A stretch of 64,000 nt of DNA from Acanthaster planci (taxonomy: Eukaryota; Echinodermata; Asteroidea; Valvatida; Acanthasteridae): NCBI RefSeq assembly GCF_001949145.1, contig NW_019091426.1, forward strand, positions 731,128 through 795,127. The letters are read 5' to 3'. Numbering within the stretch: position 1 is the stretch's first letter; each line of letters starts with the position of its first letter. The notes under the pieces are model-generated. The model had not been told where the DNA came from, searched no databases, and saw only the letters and a program-made list of their open reading frames with translations. The position numbers and the translations under genes were made by a program. This document shows, in pieces, positions 24,359-35,200 of the stretch.

Positions 24359-27300
24359 GTTTCACCACTGAGTCTTCCTGATGGGAGTCGGGGGGCAAGA
24401 CAGCAAATGTAGGCAAGTTTTGCCCAGTCAAGGTCTTCTTTTCATAAATACACCTGCATCTGTTAAACATGTTTCACTTCTGTATGGTTTAAATGAACAC
24501 TCGTTGCAACGCGAGCTTGCAGACGCGAAGCACTCTGAAAATACATCCTTGGAAAATTGAAAAGTGCCTTAAACGTTGACATTTAGGGCAGTTGAGCTAG
24601 CAGAGATGCTGAACTGTGTATTTCTACTTATTCTAAAGGTCATTGTCCAACAGTGATGGCCAGTGTTTAAAAAAACCAGTCCTTCAAGAACCTGAACGAA
24701 AGTCATGCTCACAGTTCGATATTGTGTTGCATCTGAGCTTTTTCCATTTTTAGTGCCTGGGAAAAAATTACATAGTCTTTTGGTGAACAACTCCAAGTAT
24801 AGATGCCCTCATTTGTTTTGAAAACCAGCCCCTCCCCCCCAAAAAAATTATCAGTGCAGACTTACTCTGTTTTAGTCTTGGAAATGATTAGACTTGTTTC
24901 AGTTTGGGGCATTAGGGTAATCCGTGTAGTAGTGTTAGGCACCGGGTGGAAGGATTCGTCTATACTCTCCAGAAGAATTAGTAGCCTTTTCCACAAATCA
25001 GTTCTGAACTGAGAAGTTTTCGTTTCTGTAAATATATTTATTGGGCAGTTTCGATGGGGCAGGGCAAAGTGTTGCAGTCCAGATGTCACAAGATGGGACA
25101 TACATTGTAAGTAGCAGGGTGAACAATGACAAAGGAATGCTTTTGTTGCAGTTCAGCTGAATAGCCTGTGACTTGAATTCAGACTGGAGGTCTTGTGTTG
25201 TCTTAAGGGGTCCCGACTTTAATGTGGGTGGGGGTAGGGTATTAATGAATGGACAGTGTTGTCATGCTTCAGTTGTTTCATGTTAATAAATTGGGTGTTG
25301 GTGCTATGTGGCTTTTTTTTTCTCAATTAACCACCTTGATAAAAAAAATCCTCCATTTGTTATGAGTTAATTTCCTTAAGGCAAGAATCATTTTTAATAA
25401 GATATACCGTTGACTGATTCTGTAGCATGTTTTTCTGTTTATTTTGGAGTGAAAAGGGAAGTTACCTAGCTCTTTTTTTTAAAAAAGATTTATGATTTAT
25501 CCGTGCACTGTTCAATATATATACTGCTGGTTATATATGGAAACAGGGTCAGAGATGTGAAGATATTTTAACTTTATTCTGAATAAGTTAATGGGATTTT
25601 TGTGTTTGTGAGTGTTCCGAGAGATGTTACCTTTTGAATTTGTCAAAATTTGAAATGCTTGCATGTAAATATACAGATACCTCTGAGATCATAACAAAGA
25701 GTATCGTCAACGTAAAAAATGAGGACTATTTGCAAAACTTTCCTTTTTCAATTCGATACGTTTCCATTGAGTTTCTTGGGTTTTTTTTTTAGAGCTCCCA
25801 GTAAGGCAACTCTTACCTTTATGATATAAAGATGTTTTAAGGAGGTTTTGTAGGGAGGATTAAAAAATAAAAAAAAAGATCAGCCAATGCGTTGGCTCTA
25901 AACTTGAATGCTCAGCCTCACAGTAATGATGTCCGAGCTTAGAGCATTTAGAGGTTAAACTAGAATTGAAAAAAATCAATGCAATGTATTTCTAATGTAA
26001 CAATACAGTGTAATTTTGACAAGCTAGGTTTTTTTGATAGAGGCAGCGTCGTCTAATTGAATCTGAGAATTCCAATTGTTGCACTGTTGGCATTTTCAAT
26101 GCAATGAAATGGTCCAAGCACGAAGAAAAGTTTTGCTGTGTGGGCTTGACGTAAAAATCTTTGTACAAAGCATTTTATTGGCATGAAATAACATACTAAG
26201 GATATTTTAAGATGTGTGCAGACATCAATTTAATGTAAAGCTTTACAGGTGTCAGTTTGGAGTTTTATTTACAGTTTGTGAAAAACTAGTAATCTTAGAA
26301 TTGTCCTTTGCTTGGACATCAACAGTCCATCAAACAAGTATTTTTTTCGGGATATTGAATAGCATTACACCTGTTCTCAAGGTTTTGGGCCTCAACATTT
26401 TGACTTGCTGGTATCATATTTACCTTGGTGTGAAGTGACTAAACATTAGTAGAAAAATAAAGTTGCAGGCAAACATTTTTGGGTCATATCTGTTACTATG
26501 TAAATATATTATCATTAGTGTTAAAGAGCTCTTATTTTTGGAATTTGTTCCAATTTCCATTTGATTTTAATTCAGTTAAGCTTAGGTGGCAAAATATATT
26601 AAGCAAGGTGTGATTTTAAGCATGAATTCGGTGTTTAAACCTGCATGAAATTTTAGGGCCATTTTTTCATGGGCAGTTATTAAACCTTCCCAAATGTGCT
26701 GAAATCAGCGCCTGAATTTAGCTTGAATTTTTATGAATTTGGGTCTGTTGCCCAACAACTGTTCATGCTACTGTTATTACTGAGAGCTGGTAATCTGGAG
26801 AAGTTCCCAAATAGGTGACAAAGTTGGAACAAGATAATGTAAATATTTTAGTATTATAGCATGAGTTGTTTAATGTTTCCAATTTTGCCTCAGTGTTTTG
26901 TTTTGAAAAAAAATATTGTCCAAAAATGGACATTTTTGTACATATAAAAAAATTCTTTTTCCCATTGGAAATGTATGTTTAGATTTTGCATTAGGATTGC
27001 TGAAGCATGTAATATTCAGCAAGCTATCTTCATTTATGATTGGGACAACTAGAAGGTGTTATCACAGTATTTATGTGTTGACTTGAGCCTACTGAAATAT
27101 TTCTAGGAAGTCACCGTTTTGTCCCCATCAAAAATGCAGCTACGTTTGGTTTCTTGTAAACGTATGAAGAGAGAGAGAAATATTGAAATTCTTTTATTTT
27201 GTCTGCTGCTTTCAAAATGTAGTCCTTGTATATTCCATTGGCAAGAAATAACACCATGGAAACTATCTGCACAGTAAAGGTTCTTCCTGATTTTTACTGA

Positions 27301-28351
27301 ATGGGGGGTTACCTTGAACAGAGCAGGAATTGTAAGGAAAAAGCTTTATGACCGACATTCTTGATGATTGACACGCCAAATTACTTTGGGTCGGTCAGAA
27401 GGATTTAAACAACCTTGAGCCAGCCACAAAATATCAGAGCCAGTTATTCATTTTTGCCATGTTCATGGCGGATGGGCCCTTCCCTGGATATTCAGCAGAG
27501 CATTTCAAACATGTTTAATTTTTCCATTCGTCTGCAGAAATACCCGACGTGATAATTACATACATTTACTTTTGAACTTTTCATCAACCAACACTTGTGC
27601 GCAAACTGCTTGCGTCATCTCAGTGCTTGATGACATTTTTTTTTTCTGATTTCCACGAGTGGGTCGCTGACATCTCATCATTAAATTGACACTCGGTTTG
27701 CTTTGGGGATATCGCGGAGTATCTAGAAATATACCGAGTATGAAGAAAAATTCCAAATGCAGAAATATATGGGTTTTTTTACATGTACATCCCGAACAGT
27801 GGAGACTTGTGGTAGATTCAAATATAGCTAAATGTCCTTTAGTGTACACATTACTAACATTTCTTTGATGTAAATGCTGGTCCATGGAACAGCATATTCA
27901 CAAGAGTAGTATAGTTTTCCTTGTAAAAATATATATATTTTTTTCAAAACCAATTTTGCCACCTCTCAAAATGCTGGATGCTATCAGATCACCTTTATCT
28001 TGTGAGGAAAGTAATTTTAAAGACCAAAGCATATACAGGTACAATAAATAATTAAGCAAATATAAGATAAGATGCTGAGTTCAAAAACTCATCAAAAGCA
28101 TATTTTTCTGCAGATTAAGAAAAAAAATTGACAAAAATCTAAAAGCACATCCAAGAACTTAAAATTTACACAACATTAGATACAATGTAGGAAATTCAGA
28201 AACCTGAGCACTTCACGAGAGACAAGTGTGGACTTGGAGTCCAATACTTTCACTTCACAACCAGGTAAAAAACAAAATCCTTACAAGGTGACCAACTTTA
28301 TTCCTTGGTCAGGTTTTTATGTCCTTCCTCCATGGTATGAGAAAGGCCCGA
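24359..28351. other. Interval between the 3' ends of genes A and B
   Basis: AT-rich sequence that probably includes the 3' UTR of gene A. From 25435 onward it belongs to the tandem duplication. No coding exon is seen. Confidence 0.6.
26456..26461 (+). terminator. Candidate poly(A) signal AATAAA downstream of gene A
   Basis: AATAAA about 2.1 kb after the gene A stop. Another AATAAA-like site lies near 25285 (ttaataaattg). Either could end the mRNA; the sequence alone cannot choose between them. Confidence 0.2.
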
Positions 28352-28441
28352 TTACTGCCATCTGTGACTGATGATAAGAACAGCGGCTGTGGCAAGGACC
28401 ACTGATAATAGGTGACCTGTTGGGCTGGATTAAGCGTTCCC
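28352..28441 (-). pseudogene. Broken duplicate of the gene B last exon (C-terminal 29 codons)
   Basis: The minus-strand sequence matches the end of exon 16 codon for codon (HLLSVVLATAAVLII then HRWQ stop), but a Ser codon TCA has become TAA at 28430-28432 and there is no coding sequence upstream. It stops abruptly where copied gene A 3' flank begins. It is a relic of the tandem duplication described for 25435-29079. Confidence 0.85.
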
Positions 28442-28957
28442 TTCACCCCCTCTGTTTATTTTGAAGTGAATGGCGAAGTTATCTCGCTCTATTTTCTTTT
28501 TGAAAGATTTATGATTTATCCGTGCACTGTTCAATATACATGTATACTACTAGTTATATATGGAAACAGGGTCAGAGATGTGAAGATATTTTAATTTTTA
28601 TTCTGAATAAGTTAATGGGATTTTTGTGTTTGTGAGGGTTGAGAGATGTTACTTTTTGAATCTTGCCAAACTTTGAAATCCTTGCATGTAAATATACAGA
28701 TACCTCTGAGATCATAAACAAAGGGTATCATCAAAGTAAAAAATGAGGACCATTTGCAAAACGTCTTTTTCAAATCGGTAGGTCTCAGACAAAAATCTAA
28801 AAGCACATCCAAGAACATAAAATTCACGAAATTTATGAAATACAATGTAGGAAATTCAGAAACCTGAGCACTTCGTGAGAGACAAGTGCTGACTTGAAGT
28901 CAAATACCTTCAACTTCACATCCAGGTAAAAAACAAAATCCTCACAAAGTAACCGAC

Positions 28958-28963
28958 TTTATT
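28958..28963 (-). terminator. Candidate poly(A) signal for gene B
   Basis: AATAAA on the minus strand 27 nt after the gene B stop codon. The same signal is kept in the duplicated fragment near 28300. A 3' UTR this short would be unusual but possible. Confidence 0.35.
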
Positions 28964-28989
28964 CCTTGGTCAGTATGAGAAAGGCCTGA

Positions 28990-29265
28990 TTACTGCCATC
29001 TGTGACCGATAATAAGAACAGCAGCTGTGGCAAGGACCACTGATAAAAGGTGACCTGTAGGGCTGGATGAAGTGTTCCCGTTATCAGGGGTGACAGTATT
29101 CTCTACAACATCCATTTCTGGATCCTCTATAGTGTTTCTGGGCTCGCAATGGAAGGATTCCTCACTGTAGAACCAATCACTTTGGAGACAGTCGCAGGTC
29201 AGGTCAATAGGATTGAACTCTGACCCTGGTGGGCAACCTTCCGAAATGAACCGGGCGCTCTGAAG
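28990..29265 (-). CDS. Gene B exon 16: Cys cluster and hydrophobic C-terminal tail
   Basis: 276 nt from acceptor gaaattag to TAA at 28990-28992. It begins LQSARFISEGCPPGSEF, has four cysteines (EGC, LTC, DC, HCEP), an acidic/Ser/Thr spacer, then HLLSVVLATAAVLIIG and HRWQ stop. A hydrophobic stretch of about 16 residues with almost no cytosolic tail, preceded by small residues (NTSSSPTG), is what a GPI-attachment signal looks like; a single-pass anchor is the alternative. Confidence 0.83.
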   Translation of the reverse strand, partial: LQSARFISEGCPPGSEFNPIDLTCDCLQSDWFYSEESFHCEPRNTIEDPEMDVVENTVTPDNGNTSSSPTGHLLSVVLATAAVLIIGHRWQ

Positions 29266-32200
29266 CTAATTTCAGAGGAGGAAAATTGACAAGATAGAAA
29301 ATTAAAATTGGCAGTTAAAGAAAAACTTCACGCAATGGAAACTCGCAAAGACATGAATTTCTCAGGGTTCTACATGTATCATACCCTAAATTGAAGAGTT
29401 GAGGAAGCTGGTTTGAATTGAAGGAAAATTAAACTGGGAATGAAAAATAAAACTACGCCGCTTTTCCCGATTAGAAAGGTGTCACATCTCAAGAAAGGGC
29501 GCTTGCCACGTACAGAAACAACTATATGAGTGTCACAAGTGCGAGTACATGCTCAAAATGAACTGCATTGGAGGTTAATCAAGAATATTAATATGGGTGT
29601 GCTAGGTTGGTCCCATCAGGACAACTGTACAGAGGGGCAGATCTGGAATCAAATGAGGGCCAAACTTGTGATGAGGAGGTTAGGGACCAAACAACTTGGA
29701 ATCTTTTCAAGTAACCTTTTTATGTTTTTATGAGGGGGGTTGAATTTTGGGGACTTTTTATATGCTTTTGGTAGAAAGGGAAATAAAAATAGACCCCCAA
29801 ACTCGTTTTCATTTTTCAAACAAAATTTTGGGCTCCTTTGTTGGGGGGGGGGTTATTCCTTCCCCTATACGCTCGTGGCTACACACCAACTCACACGCAG
29901 TGAACATTGATTTTTCAGCTGGCTTGACATGCTCCAGTTTATTCCTGAATGATCTTAACTGCCTATTTTGAAAGACCAAATTGGCTAATAGTGACACGTT
30001 TTACACTGTGTCTCCACATTTGCCGATTGATGTTTTAATTAATTGTATTTAGTACCTGAGGTATTTGTGTGGACGCTATCAGTGTTCGTCTTGCCCGGTG
30101 CCCGTCTCGCCTGGTTCTCTCTTCATCGATGCTCACAAGTGTATAAATGGTTGTCATGGTATATGCATTCCTCTCCTCTGCAAGACGAATTATGTGAGAT
30201 TAGTGTATGATTCATTCTTAACGTACCCTCTGAGAATTTCAATGTGACAATAATCATGCATTCACAGGTAAATTTTTAGAAGACAGCTGTTGAAAATTTG
30301 AAGCTATATGAAGCTGCTGATTAGAGTTTAATAAATTCAAGAAATTTAATTGAAAATTTGAGAAATGATGAATGACATTTATGGACAAGTTGACAATGTC
30401 ATGAAGTTGCAAGAGGCCAACCATTGACTCCTTTAAACAGGGTGTTTACAGGCATTAGATTAAGGAATGCAGAAAAATGAATGAAACATCCAGAAGAGGG
30501 GTTGTAACCATGACAACAACTGGATGTTATGAATATTCATGGTTTTGATTATGGCCAACAAGGGATGAGATTTCTCTTCAATGGCCATGACTATGTGAAC
30601 TCTGCACTTCAGTTTTAGTGACATTAAACCTCCAACCAAAAACATCCAAAATTGTCGGGTTGCACATCCTGAAATCTGAAAACTGTCCTGAGAGATCACA
30701 ACTCCGGCTTCTAGTATGAAAAACAACCATAAATTAATATTAGAGAATGGGGCTGTGTTGTAACAAAAACACCTTAAAAGTCTGAAATTTCATTCTTGAG
30801 GCAGTGAACTGATGGATTCCGGCTCGTGGCTCTGATGTTTCATAAGTCTGACGCCGTGTAAGTCTAAATGCCAGACAAAGCAGGAAATGTTAATTGTCAG
30901 AACACTATGGTCAGAACTACCAGACAACTAGATGACAGTCCCATTAGGGGTCAGACCTTTGGGATGGCAGAGTTATGAGATGTCGGACCTGTGAGGTGTC
31001 AAACTTGCATGCGAACCCAAAGGGAACGAGTGAACAAATGACAAGACCGCTTAGACTTCTATCCTTACGAGACAAGACTGTATTCTGGAGCTGACTCCTG
31101 TGCACCTGTTTCTCCAGGTCGTATTCCTCAAGGCGCAGTTGGCTGCCCGGCGGCGGGGATGAGATCATCTCCCTGGTGTAGGTGACAGGCGGGGGCAATG
31201 TAGGAGGGGGAGGGATGTAAGCTAAGGACAGCAAAGAAAAAAAAACCACAGGTGCACTACTTTAAATTAATGCCAAACTCTGTTCGCAGACTCCATAACT
31301 GACATAAACAAAGTAAAGTCTAGAATATTTTAGAGACCCGTTTACCTTTAACTGGTGAAAATTAACAATCCGTTCCTCCTATCGTCCCTGCCCACCATGG
31401 GGGAAGGTAGTCATTTGCGTAGTAATTAAAAAAAAACTGCTTCATCATCTTATGAGAACCAATCACTTCTTGAAAAGGGAAACACCAGAAAATCTTTGAG
31501 GCTCGAAAATGTTTGGAATTATCCCTTTAAAAGGACGGACTTCCAGGAAACTTTGAAATTTGACAAGGAGCTCATGGAAAAACTAAGCCAAAAGTTTGGA
31601 AATTTCAGGGTAACAGAGTCTGAGCAATGTTGGAATATTCCAAAATGGAAAGAGGAAATATTTGCTCGACTAGAATTTAATAAGCAGTTCCAAAAATTGT
31701 TAGAACGGCTTCAAATTTCCAAAGTAAACTTGAAAGATGCATGCTGACAACGTCAAACACAAATGTGCCGAAGACGTACAGTACACGTAATGCCAAAACA
31801 GGTGTAAATAAAAATTAAATTTCACTGTCATACCTGACTTTGTGTACTTAATGTAGATGGCAAATTCATCAGCTATTCCTATCTGCCCTATGTAAGGATC
31901 ACAGAGAAAAATATGCATCCGTAATATCAAATCAAGGGGATACAGGATGTTAGCATGTTGACAAATCAAACGGTGCATCGGCTCATAAATATGTATGAAC
32001 AAACTACTCACATACCACCACAATGGCACACTGTTTGCCATCCATTTACCTCTTCTGAAGTTGGTCTTGGTGCTGATCTTGCTGTAGTAGAATGCCGGAT
32101 ATGACAGGTGTTTTTCCCAGGAACATGGGTGGAACCGTGACCCAGCATCAAGGACTACCATCCAACCCAACTGGTGGCGACATCCTCTGTACCAGTGGCT

Positions 32201-35200
32201 GATGAAGAAACGACGTCCTAGACTGGCATGGCTGTGAGACAGAGAGGGACGATGTAGCATTTCAGTCCAGTTTCCATATGGTTCTAACAATCATTGACCG
32301 CAGGCAAAGTGTCACGATGCAGATGGCCATGACAGAGACAGTGTGTGGTGCCATTTGACTAAAGACTGAAACAAAATAGCATCTGAAACTCTGAAAATTG
32401 TCATAAGAATGCCTTATTTTAATATATTTGATTTTTAGATGCTGACCTGGTACCTCCAATCAATGCATTTCAGTGATGGTGGGCTATTTTGTTGACATCT
32501 GGGGTTTCAAATGAGAGGGATATCGTTGATATAAACCCTTCCAGCCAAAGTGTGAGTGTTTGTGTAGGTTGACACTGACAATTTGAGGCAGGCAGTCAGC
32601 AAAGTTGAACATGATCCAATTTTGCCTACCGTCTTCATCCGGCGTCTTTACGTCAAACGCAATTATGCATTTCCATGATGGCATAACATCATGTACTGTG
32701 GCAATGCCGACTGCATCTCTGTCCATTGATACGGAAACTAGGCTCAACCTACACCCTACACCTGACAACCCCATGACCACAGACTACAGGCAAGTAAGGT
32801 ACGCACAGCTTTTCTACACAATCAGCCAGCTTGGTATCTCAACAGCACATGCTCAAACTGAAACGGCAGCAAGTCATTCAAGAATATAATTATGCACATA
32901 CAGACGGCCCGATCAATGGGGCTGTGAGCCGACCCACATACACTGAACTCGCTTAAATTGGCGTGACGTCGTCAGGCGCTTTTCAAATCACCTTGCCTTG
33001 TTGGAACACTGAACTGTCTCCTCTTTAGTCGGTTAAAAGAGAAATCAACATATTCAATGGGACTGCGTAACCAACGTCATTTTTTTACCCATCAATACTG
33101 AAGAAGTTCTTGCTGCTGCTACTAACGTCATTGTACGGAGAGGAGATCAGACGATGGGCTCTAAACCAATCCATCTTGTTGGATTCTTGACCGTTGAAGA
33201 TCAGCTCTAGGACTGGCTGATCTTGGTACAGCATGGATACCTTTACCTGGAGTTGGGATGTGGGTATCAAACAACAAAAGAAACGCTGAGCTGGCATCTG
33301 CTCTAACTCGAAGCATACCCTTTACTTGAAAAGGGCGGCAGCTAATATGCCACAAATACAAAGACTGTACATTTCAGCAGAAATTGATCGTGTGTGGTGC
33401 TCATCAGCGCATACCGTGCCAAATGCGCATAAATCTGTGTGCGCATGCCAAGTTCTTCCTATAGGGATGTCCTCGTTAAGTAAAACCTCCATCTCTTGCT
33501 CATGTAAGGAACGGACACATGTATACACATGGGTGCGTTGTTTGCCAGCGTTATTTTGACTAGTGAAAAATAGTGATGTGCAAGAACACCATGCAGGCCT
33601 CGATTTGAGGAATGCTGCTGTGTATAGCGCCAGCCGTGCCATTGTAGTTATTGTGCCCACTGGGAGTAGTCTGTGACCCATGACCCTGAAGTGTATTCCA
33701 GAGGAGGGGGTGCATGGGGCACAAGTCCCTACATGGAGGGATTTAATTTGGTGGTGGCCATACAAAAAATGGAAATTTGAAAAAAAAAGTGAATTTTTGT
33801 CAGTTAATTTCCCTCCCCACTTCTGCTGCCTGTGAGAGTGCCGATGCGTCCCCACTTTGGCAGATTAATTCCTAGCTTTCATTGGTCTCACTTCTTTAAC
33901 AGTGATGGTGTCTGCCCACTCCTCTACCAGGCTGCTCTTGTACAGGCTGGAATGGATTTCTGAATCGGCTGTAAAGTCGGACGAAACCCAGAAGTCGTAG
34001 ATGCTAATCCCTGAGTGTCGCGCTGCTTTCAGCACGAGGCGGAAACCTGTGGTCAAGAAACGTGTCGGGATCAAATGAGGCTGCTCTTTACAAACTTAAA
34101 AGCACTGTGGGATCTATGGTGCTCATCACAATCAATTTCTAAGCAGAACCTCAGCAGCACAAGGCTGATACTTGGATCGGAACATTTGGAACAATTTCCC
34201 TTTTGATTTTAACTCTCAGGTTGGAGGCAAAATCAAATATATTATTGGTATTAAACTCACCCTCACTGTCAAACAGACTACATCCATCCTTGTTGCAAGA
34301 ATCTGTCACGCTGTCTAAACCGCTGCATCCACGCTGCATATCAATGCACTCTCTGTGTCTGGTGCGAACCCCGCCCCCACAGGACTGCGAGCACTCGCTC
34401 CAATCCGACCAGAAGCCCCACCCACCGGGCAACGCCTCCTGGGCGGTCACAAGAGGTGCAGGGTACACCCAGAATGGAATCACCTCCGCCCAGTTCATCT
34501 GACAGTGCTCTGAGTAACCGGCAAGGAAGCGCCCATCTCGGCACATGATAGGGTCCAGGGTGATCTCTGGATTGCGCGACTCTGTCTTGTAGAAGTTACC
34601 TTGGAAACTGCCCCTGCCCAAGGAGCAAATGCTCCACAGGAATCGGTAAAAGGAATCGTCAATGGCCACACCCAGCCAGTAGCCTTCATCCAAACTGTCT
34701 GACGACTCAGACGAAAAGGTTTCAAAGTACTCACTCTCATTTCTGGTCAATTCTGAAACCACTTCCAGTATTGCCGCCAACTGGACTTCGTCATTTTTAC
34801 TCTGTTGATCAACGGCTTCTATGACATAGTCACTGAAACTATTCACCCTGTCTGCAAAGTATTGAACCCTGTCTCGTAAGTTACTCAGGAACCCTGAGGG
34901 TTCGAATGCCAGCAGGATGTCTTCCTCTTGAAACAGAAGAATGCTGTACAGCCCAAGATCGACGCGTTGCCAATCCGAGGCTTTTTCAAACTCAACAAGC
35001 TTGTCGACGTAACTGGGTTCCAGATGTAAGATGTTCAGCAACAAATCCCTGTCTGACAGCAAATACACATCGTGTCTGGAACTTGCATTCCATGACAGAG
35101 TAGGCTCCTGGTAATCAGACAGCGGGCCTTCAGCTCTTGGTAAAGGCTGAAGGCTTGCCGACGCAATCTCCTGTACGAGGTTCCTCAAACTGACCAAGTC

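Larger units (their letters stand above)
25435..29079. repeat. Tandem duplication of the convergent 3' ends of genes A and B
   Basis: Block a occurs at about 25435-25758 and again at 28452-28782 (shared runs include tttatgatttatccgtgcac and ggaaacagggtcagagatgt). Block b occurs at 28130-28441 and again at 28789-29079, the second being the true end of gene B. The order a-b-a-b implies one tandem duplication; the second unit lacks the roughly 2.4 kb that separate a and b in the first. Confidence 0.88.

Noticed and set aside
31066-31221. Longer version of gene B exon 15 using donor GTAAGG
   Set aside because: Changes the phase and brings a stop codon early in exon 16.
31496-31747. Plus-strand Lys/Glu-rich ORF of 83 codons that looks coiled-coil
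   Set aside because: Lies in a gene B intron, AT-rich with internal aaattt repeats; no neighbours or known family.
34203-34502. Plus-strand ORF over the TSP1 exon
   Set aside because: Opposite strand carries the real TSP1 coding sequence.
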